The notes under the pieces were generated by a model that worked only from the letters and a program-made list of their open reading frames with translations, was not told the DNA's origin and made no database searches. DNA of 64,000 bases from contig OY725489.1 in assembly GCA_963281255.1 (NCBI GenBank), forward strand, positions 1,736,001-1,800,000, read 5' to 3'. A program made the position numbers and the translations under genes. Origin of the DNA: Aphrocallistes beatrix. Taxonomy: Eukaryota; Porifera; Hexactinellida; Sceptrulophora; Aphrocallistidae. Below, piece by piece: positions 30,549-41,479 of the stretch; the first letter of the stretch is position 1; each line of letters opens with the position of its first letter.

Positions 30549-33500
30549 ATGGCAGATCGTAGCGTCGTACGCATAAAAGAGCTGGATAAGCAGCCGAGTC
30601 AGAAACATCTTCAGAAGCGCGCTTCCATTCTCAAAGAATCTTCCTTACTGCGAGCCTCTCGATCTAAGCTGACTGGGTCTTCACGTGTTTTCGAGGAAAG
30701 GCCCTGGCAAAGTAAGCACTGCTTGTATTACTTTTAGTTGTAGTTCTGAGAGCACTTTGGTATGGAGAGAAGAGCCTCCATTTATGAGCATATGATCTCA
30801 TCCAGGACCATGACTAGCTCTATTCCAATCAGTAAGTTATTCTATCTTACCATTCCAACTCTTACGGGCTTTCAATACTATTAACTTTGTAAATTCACCT
30901 AAGTATGCCTTTTTCGCAAATGCCTTATGCCCTCTGGTTTATTCAATCTGTGTATCCGTGGTACGATCCATATCTGTGCATATGAGTTGTGTTGGCTGAC
31001 ATCACATTCTACTTAATTAACGCGGGAGGAGAGTGCACGTAGTATTACAGTGCTCACATACGTGTAGACAAGAAGCCCCAGCCGGTGCAGGAGGAGTACG
31101 AGCCGACGTACAGGATGAAGCCAGAGAGACTGCTGAATGTGTCAGCCATTGAGAAGGTCGCGAAGAACCTGCTAGAGTCTCATCTTAAGAATGACAGCTA
31201 CGCCGCCGACTCTTGTCGCCAGTCCTCCAAGACACTCTCCCATCTCCTGCTGCAGAAGGTCAAGGAGCTCGGATTCCCTCGGTACATACTAACCTAGATA
31301 CGACGTTGTTATAGTACGTTACGTTACGTCCATAATCTTGTTCTGCCGGAAATCTAGCACTAGTGCCAGGCAGGCTTCATCCAGCTTTTAGGATATACCT
31401 TGAAACATCTCGCCTAGCCGATGCATTACATGTTGTTTTTGTTTTGCTTCGGCGCCTAGCTTCATCTTGGTTTGAATTTATGCGCGTGGATTAAATCCTG
31501 GTGCAAGCTTAAAAGTTCCGATAGATAAAGTACAAAGGGAGAAATAGAGTGTTGATCATTTTCATTACAAAGATGTTTAGGGGAACATCAAGGCTGTCTG
31601 CTTCCCCTTCCCGGACAGCTGGCCCAAGTCAGGCGTCCCTCCTTCCTGCAGGTAGCCATTGACTCAGACATTTCTATCTCGTATCTATTATTTAGAGATC
31701 AGTTTGTATCTAGTCTAAACCCCGGGCTTATTTGCTTGAGGAAAAATAGACAATTGAAAACTTTCTAAATTCATAATCCATATATCCATGGTACTACGAT
31801 TCATGGATTACTTTTTTCATTAGTTTGAAATTAGAATATAATTTGACAGATATTTTGTAATTATTGTTAAGATATTTATTGCGGAATTATTAGCATTGAA
31901 AGATTTATAGAAGGATATTGCCATATTTGTCCATCCACTCACTAAATCTATGATTATCGCTTCTCATTCGCCAGAGTAGACCTTACGTAAGAAGAAATAT
32001 CTCAAAGTACACAATCAAGTTGTGGATTCAGATTTGGATAGTACTAGTAAGGGTCCTCTAAAATTCTAAATAACTTCTAGATGTTGAAAGTTCAGAGTTC
32101 TTCGCTAGCTTAAGTGTATTTTTGCTACATACTTAGCCTAGCCTGCCGCACGAATTGAAAATTGCTTCCCACGGTGTGAGAGTAAATCTTATATTATAAA
32201 ACAAGTACCTCCGAATAACGGACACATCAGGGCAGGACTATTGTCTGTTTATCGGAGGTTGCTTGTCTTTCACATTTTGGTAAATTCAATCCGTTCCACT
32301 GCATCAATTATACAATTATTTCAAATTAGGAAACTGAAAGTTAGTTACACAGGTTGGAGCTTTGATGCTGTGGAGGAAGTGGTTATATTCAAACTGATTA
32401 AACGTTCAGTCGTGTGATCACTAAGGTTGTGGTTTGCTGTGTTCGCATGCCGATTACCGCATCCCTTTGTTTCAAATTAATGAAATTATTCAAAGAATTT
32501 TCCTAATCTTCCGTTTTGCATTTCGACTGATAGCGGTCTTACATTTGTACAATATTATAATTCCACATTTGTCAATGGTGTGGGTTCTTGCTACCTGATA
32601 TCTCCATTTAAATCCTGATCTAATTTGTTTTAAACTTTCATTCACCACATAATGTTACTCAATCTATGGATAAGAGCTTTCAACATTCAAACATATGTGT
32701 ATGTATTATAATCGTAATAAACCATTATACACATGTAGATATCTAGATATGAAGAACTGAATGTTGCTAGATGGAACGTGCCTACTTTGACAAGATATAC
32801 TTCCCTTGAACAAATATTCTATCCGCTTTCATTTGCTCCTTTTTATTCACAGTTTCTCTCTTCACATACTTATTTTCCACGATTTTGAAGTTGTTACTAG
32901 TGAACAACTGTTCGATGGATTCTAGAGAGAAGTAGTAGGCTCTTGTCCAGTCTTGTCTGAAGTAGTAGTTCGTATCGATCTTATGTCCGGGGCCAAACCT
33001 CATCATAGCGTGGTCGTACACTCCATAGTCTCTGAATAGCACAAATCCACCAGGTGTCAACACCTGTGCTATGTTCTGTACTACAGTAGGCATTTTATCT
33101 GGACTAATTGAAGAAAGTACGAACACCAAAGATACCATTGTTACACTGCTTGACAGGTGTTCTTTGATGGATCCTGGGATGGTCAGATCGCATTGGAATG
33201 CATTGCATCTTGTCTCTGTGTACAGTTCATTCTTCTTTACTAACTCAATCGCAACCTCTGAAAAGTCACATCCGTGTATGAATATGTCTGGATTCTCTTG
33301 TATCAGGGGGAACATGAGGTTTCCTACTCCACACCCACATTCGAGTAGTGTAGCTCCTCGCGGTGTTTCCAGATCAGAGGCAATGCTGAGTAACTCAGGG
33401 AATTCCCTCCCGCACCAGTGTCTGTCCTTGAAGAAGTGAGTCGAGTTTCGCTTATAGAACAGGTCCCAGTGCTTTTTGCTCTCTTTCTCTAACTTCTCCC

Positions 33501-34114
33501 GCTTATAGTCCGAGACACATACTCCTTGCGATGTTCTCTCGATCTCCGTCTCTGTCATTAGTGAGCTTGTTATCCAAGATTCATTTCCTCCTTCTGCCAT
33601 AAATCCTCTGCGTGACTAACTCGAGTAAATGCATTAGTGTGATATTACACATGCATAGATAGGTTTCGAGCACTGGTCGCACTGGGTTTGGATTTAATAT
33701 TATTAACCTTACGGTACCAGAGGAATTTTAAACAAAACCTGGACATACATTTTTCTGAGAAATAAAATTGGACTTTTAAGTTTCGAAATCGTCTAAAAAA
33801 ACAGGACCAAAAACTGGACCCAAATTTACCCCAAAAACCTGACTGTCCAAGGCAAATAGTGGCATTTAAAACCCTAATTAACTTCCATACCACTAGCTAG
33901 AATCCTAGAACCGTTTGATCCACCACTTAACCTTGATTTCTTATTTAGTTACAAGTTCGTATGCTTGGTTACCATCGGCTCCCTGGAGGACCAAGGCATG
34001 AGGGTAGCCAGTCGCTGTCTGTGGGACCACGAGACAGACAGCTATGCCTCCGTGACCTACAAGAACCCGACTCTCTTCGCGATTGCTACTGTCTACGGCA
34101 TCTACTATGAATAA
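30549..34114 (+). CDS. Tctex1-domain dynein light chain family protein
   Basis: Four exons: 30549-30711, 30751-30831, 31068-31281, 33949-34114, together 624 nt (207 residues). All junctions are GT-AG with matching phases (1, 1, 2), though the second acceptor is a weaker TCTGAG. The N-terminus (MADRSVVRIKELDK...) is basic and poorly conserved. Residues ~90-207 form a Tctex1 domain: NKKPQPVQEEYEPTYRMKP, IEKVAKNLLESHLK, ADSCRQSSKTLSHLL, then FVCLVTIGSLEDQGMRVASR, CLWDHETDSYAS and a terminal FAIATVYGIYYE. Length and extension fit TCTEX1D/DYNLT4-5-type members, which serve cytoplasmic or ciliary dynein. The 2.67-kb third intron contains a METTL6-like gene on the opposite strand. Confidence 0.88.
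31574..31652 (+). other. possible alternative exon in the Tctex1 gene's third intron
   Basis: ATG TTT AGG GGA opens 26 codons rich in Ser/Pro/Ala (MFRGTSRLSASPSRTAGPSQ...), followed by a GTAGCC that could be a donor. Base composition is richer in GC than the surrounding intron. It could be a first exon of a shorter Tctex1 transcript or chance. No partner exon was identified. Confidence 0.25.
32782..33600 (-). CDS. METTL6: METTL6-like tRNA 3-methylcytidine methyltransferase
   Basis: Intronless, 272 residues from MAEGGNESWI to ILSK, close to the ~280 of known METTL6. KKHWDLFYKRNSTHFFKDRH (43-62) is the family's N-terminal signature. LLECGCGVGN (85-94) is SAM-binding motif I, DFSEVAIELV gives the acidic second motif, and LVFVLSSISPDKM and VLFRDYGVYDHAMMRF follow as in METTL2/6/8. 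METTL6 methylates C32 of tRNA-Ser in the cytoplasm using SAM. The gene lies wholly inside the third intron of the Tctex1-domain gene, opposite strand. METTL2 and METTL8 have longer N-termini, which favours METTL6. Confidence 0.93.
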   Translation of the reverse strand: MAEGGNESWITSSLMTETEIERTSQGVCVSDYKREKLEKESKKHWDLFYKRNSTHFFKDRHWCGREFPELLSIASDLETPRGATLLECGCGVGNLMFPLIQENPDIFIHGCDFSEVAIELVKKNELYTETRCNAFQCDLTIPGSIKEHLSSSVTMVSLVFVLSSISPDKMPTVVQNIAQVLTPGGFVLFRDYGVYDHAMMRFGPGHKIDTNYYFRQDWTRAYYFSLESIEQLFTSNNFKIVENKYVKRETVNKKEQMKADRIFVQGKYILSK

Positions 34115-34359
34115 AGGCAACCCGCTCTGAGCTTATAATCACATCTACTTATATTGTAATACGCCTGTATGCTGATCCATGTGTATTTACATTAATCCAA
34201 TAGATTATTGTCCTATTTCTCCTGCGCTTTTCATAAGGGTAACTAACTTACAGTTTGATGCTGTTGAGGCTCTTAACAAAGGGATGCAAACAATTCGTGA
34301 TACGGTGACTTGATATAACAAACAAATTTTAGTAAGCAAGTGACGGATATATATTAATA

Positions 34360-34528
34360 GAGTACACCCTCGATAGTCCGAACCTCGCCGTTAAATAAGC
34401 AATCATAGCGAAATAATATACTTAATATTCTAACAATACAAATTTGTTATAATTAATGCCCTATTGAATTAGTGTCATTTCACTAATCGGACGCGGACAG
34501 AGCTGTTCGGATTAGCGAGGGTGTACTG
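34360..34528. mobile_element. Tigger/pogo-type MITE, copy 3
   Basis: AGTACACCCTCGATAGTCCG on the left and the inverse of CAGTACACCCTCGCTAATCC on the right. The internal TTAAATAAGCAATCATAGCG is shared with copy 2. Shorter than copy 1 (internal deletion). Confidence 0.75.
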
Positions 34529-35036
34529 TAGTATATATTCTGTATGTCACTCTCATGAATCAGTTAAACGTGATTGTTGGGAAAAGTAAATAATGAAAAA
34601 TAAAAAATGATATCACGCAAAAAGTAATATTAATACGTAACTAACTCTGTCAACTTAACTGCTAAATTCAAATCTAAATGCAACTCAATTTAAAAATTCT
34701 AATTTGAGGCGACTGTATTTTGTTTTCTTTTGTGGTGATTTATGCCACTTAAATAAAATGCATATTTTATTTTAACCAGTTCTTGCTCCTTTTTCAAAAA
34801 ATCAAAAAATGTTGGCAAGACAAAACCGGACCAACCGCACCGGTGGGTTACGGCCCGGTAACAACATATAAAGAATTGAATTCATTAAATTTAGAGTTTT
34901 TAACTAAAACTCACTAACAATATTATGATGTGGAACCAAATACAATGGGACAATACTTAGATCAATTTATTATGAAGAACATACGTATCATCATCATCAG
35001 TATATATTTCTTGTTGATGTATGAATTGGACATCTT

Positions 35037-36080
35037 TCAATAAAGAGATCGATGATAGCGTTTGAGGAGTGGATCCATGAACTCTCTATTCCTCTTATCA
35101 CTGTGTACGTTCTTCACTCCCAAAGTAGGATAAAAATATGTTAAAATTGCTGCTGCATTCAGAGTTAGGAAAAGAGAGCCGAATATTAGAATGAGGATAT
35201 AGAAAGATATCAGCAAGCTCTTGGATAGGAATTCTAGTGCGTTTATCTGATCATCTGACAGGTGTATCCAGACGTCTAAACTGTACGCTTGCAGCAGGAA
35301 GCATGGGTAGTTTAGGAAAACGCCGAGTATAATCGATATCCGATGCAGTAGCACTCCCAGAACAAACAGTAATAAGCAGAGAATTACTCCAATGATAATT
35401 GTCTGATACCGCTTTTGAATCTTTTCGTGGATTCTAGATTGCCTCCAGCCGAACTCCTGATAAGCCTCTGCCGTCCTGACCCTGAGTACAAAGTTCAACC
35501 CTCGCGCATTTCTGACTATCAAAACGAAGTCGATCACTGAGAAAAGCTCGTAGAGGAGATATCCCAAGAGAAAGGTTCGTACAAAGCAGCTCAGTATCAG
35601 CACCAATGCACAGTGTAGGACGCTGTACTGACACGAACGTTTAAAGTTCTTCCTATCACCCCTCTCTCCATACGCATTCATGAGGTATGTCAACGCTAAA
35701 CTGATGGTCGAGAGCATTCCCAGGATGGCTGTGTTGCTGATCGCTCTCAGCTCTAGCACAGCTGGAGTATGCTGCATGACAGAATATAACTCGACCGTGC
35801 TCACCTCAACACATGCTGTGCTCTTTTGTATGAGTTCCATTGAAAGTATTAGAAGGAGCAGCAATCCTTTATGAAAATGTGTCCTCTTGTTGGTTCGTTC
35901 TCGTGCTTGGAACACATCTCTACTCTGGCATTTAACTAATTTAAACTCCTTCCTTGATTTTACTGTGAATTTGACCAATCTAACAATCCAAAATACGATA
36001 GTGCACACTATAATGCAAGAGAGAGACAGATTAATATACCCGACTCCAATACAAAAAGGAGATACAGACAGTCGTTGCAT
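35037..36080 (-). CDS. multi-pass membrane protein, unrecognised
   Basis: Single-exon frame of 347 codons starting MQRLSVSPFC. Hydrophobic segments at about 10-36 (SLSCIIVCTIVFWIVRLVKF), 70-82, 110-133, 150-185, 225-256 and 284-315 suggest five to seven membrane spans. Charged loops (KSRKEFK, GERGDRKNFKRS, RQSRIHEKIQKRY) separate them, and the C-terminus is basic and likely cytoplasmic. The layout is reminiscent of a receptor or channel, but no family signature such as the DRY or NPxxY motifs of class A receptors is present. The long uninterrupted frame and membrane pattern make it a credible gene. Function is unknown. Confidence 0.6.
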   Translation of the reverse strand: MQRLSVSPFCIGVGYINLSLSCIIVCTIVFWIVRLVKFTVKSRKEFKLVKCQSRDVFQARERTNKRTHFHKGLLLLLILSMELIQKSTACVEVSTVELYSVMQHTPAVLELRAISNTAILGMLSTISLALTYLMNAYGERGDRKNFKRSCQYSVLHCALVLILSCFVRTFLLGYLLYELFSVIDFVLIVRNARGLNFVLRVRTAEAYQEFGWRQSRIHEKIQKRYQTIIIGVILCLLLFVLGVLLHRISIILGVFLNYPCFLLQAYSLDVWIHLSDDQINALEFLSKSLLISFYILILIFGSLFLTLNAAAILTYFYPTLGVKNVHSDKRNREFMDPLLKRYHRSLY

Positions 36081-36834
36081 TTCTATTATTGTTTATTGAG
36101 GGGATTGTCAGTGGAATATTTATACATAACTATTATCACTATTTCCTAGCATGTACCTAATATCCCTGTTTTGCAATAAATTAGTACTGATTAACTAATT
36201 AAATATGATTGAATTATAAATAAGATCTTATGTAATACTTACTTTATCATATTTTCTGGTGTAAGCCAAGGTTCATCTGTGTTTATTGCTGTGAACTAGT
36301 CTGTGGTTATTTGACGAAAACGTCCTGGAATGATCCATAAAATATTTTGATTTAATTCAACATTTTATTTATTTGAAGTTTTACTTACAATTTGTGACTG
36401 TGACATTTTATAGTTGGCATTGCAATCAAACACCTATAAGCTACAAGGAGATTTCTCCATGTAATGGACGGTGTACCACGTCTGTCCGTCCGATCCTGCG
36501 AAATTTATCAGTTCGATTTTAGCAAAATTTCACATGTGGATCCCTTAATGTGGGTAGATGTGCACCATATTTTGACGAAATTCTATCTCTTTCCGATTTA
36601 TAATTATGCGTGTATTCATATTTTAACTTTGTCAATGCAATGCTACTTGTACGTTTAAAGGTATTAAGGAGATTCCGATGGCTAATATTTTACTACAGAT
36701 AAACCTCTAAATAGGGCACCTAATAGACAACCTCCGAAATGCGGCACTAAAATGAAATTTAGAACTGAGCCCCCCCTGGAACCCCGAAATAATCCTTAGA
36801 TTTCGAAAAGTTCGGCGCCCCTGCTCCCAATGAT

Positions 36835-37425
36835 GTCACATCTCGAAGGTTTAATGCACTTCCATAACAACGCAGGAACGTAACAATATTCCATTGAAAA
36901 TTTTCGATTTTCTTTAATCAAGCGGTCCTTATACTTGATATAGCTGAAAATAATATGTTATAGCTTAAAAGTGTGCATAAACATGTCAGAATATTTAAAA
37001 AATTTAGGGATTTTGGAATAAAATCGTGCACATGGGACACCAACTTGTAACTGGAGCTTTTGGCAGAATTTTCAATCACACTAAACTTTTGTGTCAGTGA
37101 GTTTTCATGCTATCGTGATTCTCTTTACGGCAATCGACACAGAATGGCCCCGAGAATAGAGTTTTTGCGAGTTATGGTGTTTTAAAGTTAATTGTATCCC
37201 CTATTTTGGTGGTGTCCGAACTATAAGACACCCTGACTCGCAACAATTGGCCTCGTATCTCGATGCACCTGAGGTGAAAACCGGGGCCATTCTGCGTCGA
37301 TTCCCGTCAAGAGAATCACGATAACATGAAAACTCGATAAGTTAGAGTTAGACTGATGCAAAGGTTTGCGATATAAATTTACCAAAAGCTCCAGTTACAA
37401 GATGTGATGATTTGGTACCCCAAAA
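36835..37425. repeat. imperfect long inverted repeat (decayed foldback)
   Basis: CCAACTTGTAACTGGAGCTTTTGG (37040s) is inverse to CCAAAAGCTCCAGTTACAAG (37383s). GAGTTTTCATGCTATCGTGATTCTC is inverse to GAGAATCACGATAACATGAAAACTC, and AATGGCCCCG is inverse to CGGGGCCATT. The turn lies near 37200. The left flank (CATAACAACGCAGGAACGTA) matches arms of the 15798-16865 palindrome. Confidence 0.65.
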
Positions 37426-37997
37426 GCCTCATTTGGAGCCTTTGAGGCTTTTGGATAGAGAATAAGAAACTTTACAAGTACTTTGTCCAAAACAAGGCTT
37501 TTTTGAAAATTTCAAAATTATTACAATTCGTCAATCACTAGCCTTTATTAATATTATTAATCCCTCTTTAGACCCGTTTTTAGGCCCAAGACCAAGCAAT
37601 GGACCTCAAATTGCATTTTCGTATGCATATGGCCGGGTGAGAAACCGCACCATTGTCCTACTTGTTCAATTTCGTTCACTACTTCTGAATCCTTAGACTC
37701 TCGTATTCAAACTCACATCGAAGAAAAACCCCATCATTCCCTTACCTGTTTCAATTCATTCGCCTAGGCTTGACAACCGTATTCGTACTCGTACTCATAC
37801 TGGAGAGAAACCATCGTACTCAGAATCCACATCACTCAAGATACACATCCGGATTGTTCATGCAAGAGAGAGCTATGATGAATGCCCTGCAGAGCATTGT
37901 CAATCTCGGCAGAACTTAATTAAGGAACATATTCGCATTCATACTGGAGAGAGGCCGCATCTGTCTCAAATCGTTCCGTAATTCTTCACTACTAACG

Positions 37998-39689
37998 GAT
38001 ACCGACAATTCGTGATGCCGACATTTCGATAAAAGTTGATAGGATAATAAGACATGAGGTAACTCAATGTAGGCATATGTATGTAGTTCATTAAGAGTTG
38101 TCTATAGTAATAGTATATTAGGCCGCTGTTAATAATTAAACTTGTTTCAGCTCCCCGCCCGGATGATTTGTGTGGCGTATCAATACGTCATTATTGTCAT
38201 GCACCATTTTCTCAGATATTTTACAAGCTACATATACATTGGGTAATAATTTTTAAATAATAGCCCCTATTTGGTTATACAAATAAAACATGTTTTGAAC
38301 AATACTTAATGCCACTTTTACCTGGGGTCTTTTCTATTTATAGTCTGGACCCAAATTTATATGGCTTCCCCGCCCAAAATGGCTTAAACAGGAAATGACG
38401 TAACACATTCCTGGCATAGGCGGGGTTAATTATGTTGCTACAACATACAGCAGCATATTTCAAAGATTAATCCTCATCGTGACGCCATCAAACAAATAAT
38501 GATGTCATGATAATGCAATACCGCCCGCACGCATCCCCACTGGAAGTCTTTTGGAGCTGAAACAAGTTTCTCATTAACAGTGATATTCCCTAATTTATTA
38601 GGAAAGAAAATGTTGGGACAATAAATAAATCCGAATCCAGTCCAATATGGTGCGCTTTAAGTCGATCTGAAAAAGAAGATTGCGATCAAGATCCCGATTT
38701 TTTAAAAAAATTTCAAAAAGGATCGCCTAGTGAAGTATTACGGATCTTCCATTGGCGATAATTTTAAAAAAGGAATCCGCGATCTTCATTTGATCGTAAA
38801 ATAGGATAGGATTGCGAGTGGTTCGAAATTTGTGTTTTTAATGCTTTTAATTGTCTTGGCTCAAGTAGGATAATTTTTTTACAATTACTAGTTTTGTTAA
38901 CTGAGGGGTTCGGATAACTGACGTTCTACTGTATATGAGTTTATTCGCTAAATTCCAATATATTTTCGGTTAAATGGCTATGAAACGCTCCTAAGCGGGC
39001 TTACCAGATGATTATCTCCAATCTGGATTTACCAGTTTTGTACATGCCAACTTGAGCCATGATAAAATCGGGACGCGGATTGAATTTGGAGGGACGCAAT
39101 AGAAAAGTATTATACACGGACTTCCAAAAAGCGGGACATAATGGGGAAATGTCATGTAAAAACGGGACATTGGAGAAAATTAGCCCATCAGAAGGGATGA
39201 AAGCGGGACGTCCCGCTAAAACCTGGGTCGTGAATACAACGACAATTAAGTAAGTGTGTCACGGCTCTAAAGCCTGTCCTAGCTATACCACGTGAAAATC
39301 TATCATTCACCAATTTTTGCGCTTTGTTGGTCTCTCCCGCTAGATATTTTAATTGTTTCGCCAACGATATGATGATACTATCCTGAGTCTGTGCAGATTT
39401 TCTTTTGATTCCTGCTTTTGTTTCCAAATAGAAAATCTTCTGCATGTCAGGCCCATGAAGGTGTTCATTAATTCGTTTATTAGGTCCATACCTCGTTTAT
39501 GAGATCTCGTTTTGCACTATTTTCTTCGTTCATACTGCCAATAAGTAATGCGCCTAGATGTGTTTGTCATATATAAATCCGTTCTCCTCTGCTTGCCTTG
39601 ACGAAGCGAAACGTGATAGCATTGTTTTAACTTAAAAGATTGTCATTTGTCGGTATCGAATTGTCGCGTTTCGAAATTTCGGTATCCGC
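37998..39689. mobile_element. 1.7-kb DNA element in the zinc-finger relic
   Basis: Inverted ends CGGATACCGACAATTCG and CGGATACCGAAATTTCG (inverse strand), flanked by CTACTA on both sides (37992-37997 and 39690 onward). Removing it joins SFRNSSLL to KRTHSG in the host finger. Inside are inverted blocks AACTTGTTTCAGCTCC / GGAGCTGAAACAAGTT (38140s, 38555s), a GCGGGAC MITE (39041-39215), and a minus-strand stretch with ETKAGIKRKSAQTQDSIIIS that I do not recognise. Confidence 0.6.
39041..39215. mobile_element. GCGGGAC-rich MITE, copy 3
   Basis: CATGCCAACTTGAGCCATGA at the left, AAAAAGCGGGACATAATGGGG inside (seen in shorter form) and GCGGGACGTCCCGC at the right, as in 26947-27162. The right terminus is missing. 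Confidence 0.6.
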
Positions 39690-39921
39690 TACTAAGCGAA
39701 CTCATTCCGGGGTAAGGCTGTCCCACCTGTTCTAAATCTTTCTCCCAGAGCTCATCACTTAAATTCACTTCCATATTCACACTGGGGAGCTTCATTATGA
39801 TTCCTCTAACTGTCCGAATAAATTCACTTCATCCTCACATCTCAAACGACGCCTTCAATGCACACTGGACAGAAGCACTATCACTATCCAACCTGTGCTG
39901 AATCATTCCCTAATATCCAGG

Positions 39922-40083
39922 GCCGTCAGAAGCTCTTAAAAAGTGGGGCGGCCATGGTCGCCCTGCTTACCCAATAACCTATCCCAGCCGCCATACCACG
40001 CCTCCCCAGTCCTACCCATCAGATGACTCGTCAAAGGTGGGGCGGCCATGTCCCCCCAGCCACCCCATGTCTGACGGCCTTGC
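39922..40083. mobile_element. short MITE (CAGGGCCGTCAGAAG ends)
   Basis: CAGGGCCGTCAGAAGCTC at the left and GTCTGACGGCCTTG at the right. Internal GTGGGGCGGCCATG repeats twice. Interrupts the zinc-finger relic. Confidence 0.5.
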
Positions 40084-40418
40084 TAATCTCACAAAACTAA
40101 AATTATATATTCGTACAAGTACATACGCTGGAGAAAAGCTATGTCATTCGCATCACCTCACAGAAACAGTCGCATGCATACAGGCGAGAAACACTGAATA
40201 CATTCATTTTTCTTATCCATCAATTGAGCTTTTAAGACACGTCTTTACTCTTACTGTTAATAGCATGCCGATGAATATCTTAATTAATAGTTGTTGAATT
40301 TTCTAGCTCTCTCATCTCATTCAATGACATTTTTGAAATATCAAAATACTTTTCGATTTTAACTAAAATAATGGGTCTTTCAAACAGTTTCTTTTTTTGA
40401 TTTAATTAATTACAAATA

Positions 40419-40604
40419 CACTCGACTCCGCTTAATAGGGTCATTGTTTAATCGGGTCAACCGCTTAATCGGGTCACTTTTGCCAGGACCAGAATAGCTT
40501 TCACACATAAAAGCAATACAAATATTTTCGGTTAATAGGGTTCTCCGCTTAATCGGGGCAAAATGTTCTCTGACCGATGTGACCCTATTAAGCGGAGTCG
40601 ACTG
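40419..40604. mobile_element. pogo/Tigger-type MITE 'CAGTCGACTCCGCTTAAT', copy 3
   Basis: CACTCGACTCCGCTTAATAG after TA and CTATTAAGCGGAGTCGACTG before TA. This is a clean full-length 186-bp copy. Confidence 0.85.
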
Positions 40605-41171
40605 TAGTTGCTATTTTATGTTTCATATTCGTTCTGTTACACAACACAATTTGTGTTGTCTTTTCAATTTGGATTTTGGTTTAATAAATATGGTCATAGT
40701 AAAATTATTAATATTATTTTCTCGAAGATGAATAAAAGAACGCTAGCATTATTTTACAGGACATCGCTTTACCAAATTTGAATATTTGCATAAATTTAAA
40801 ATTTACGTATTGTGAAGAACTAAATATATAAAATGCTGTAGACCAAATGGATCGTAAAACAGTTTCATCCTTTTTATATTAAGCATCTCTTGCAGCTTCT
40901 AGCAATTTAAACCCCAATTCTTGTAATTATTATCTGCAATTGAAACTTAGAATCCTTATGCTACTTTGTGGTAATATCGCTCCATTTATTTTATAATAAT
41001 GGTGCAGTTTGTTGTAGAATTCAATCAAGTTGCGTAAAAATTTTAAATTTGAGTAAAATAATTCCCATTAAGTTTTAACGATGTCTGTAAATTTCTCAAC
41101 AACGAAGCAGCAAATGACGAACAATCTATTACCTCGCCTATAATATAATTTCATCTCTTTTATTCGTTATA

Positions 41172-41315
41172 AAGGCCCGTTAAGGCCGACAAAAATAGTA
41201 CCAGTTCGCCATATTTCAGGCAAAAAGGTACGGGGCATTGGGTAAAGTTTTCAATCAGCAATAATCACGCCTCGGTTGTACCTCATAAGCTATGATACTG
41301 CCACTGCGCAAGGCA
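41172..41315 (-). ncRNA. U4: U4 spliceosomal snRNA, copy 2
   Basis: Minus-strand sequence appears identical to copy 1 (29511-29654) across the RNA, with the same Sm site CTATTTTTG and GGCC-TTAACG-GGCC 3' stem. The upstream ~60 bp is also shared, and copy 1 and copy 2 point in opposite directions. One of the two may be redundant, but both look intact. Confidence 0.92.
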
Positions 41316-41479
41316 TAAACTAGACACAATAGCATTCACTGTAATAGTTAATTTTCAATCTGCAGATGTGGTAGAGTAATAAATCCACTTCCCTAAGGCT
41401 ATACATTAGAAATTATACCAAGGACAAAATATTACAAGATTGAGAAAATATTTATTTGCTATACTAGTTTTAATTTTGC

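Larger units (their letters stand above)
37600..40215 (+). pseudogene. C2H2 zinc-finger gene relic, split by a transposon and a MITE
   Basis: 37600-37990 has decayed finger linkers and helices: HTGEKPSYSESTSLKIHIR, QSRQNLIKEHIRIHTGERPH, KSFRNSSLL. After the 37998-39689 insert the text resumes with KRTHSGVRLSH and PTCSKSFSQSSSLK, and later STYAGEKLCH. Many Cys are lost and stops interrupt the frame. A third piece, 39922-40083, is a short GC-rich MITE. The order of fingers shows one former multi-finger gene. Confidence 0.65.

Noticed and set aside
35434-35874. Small frames overlapping the membrane protein gene on either strand
   Set aside because: They are shorter and lack membrane or family signals; the 347-codon minus frame explains the region better.
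39188-39445. Minus-strand 85-codon frame (KAGIKRKSAQTQDS...)
   Set aside because: Lies within the 1.7-kb inserted element and partly in a MITE; no domain recognised, so not listed as a gene.
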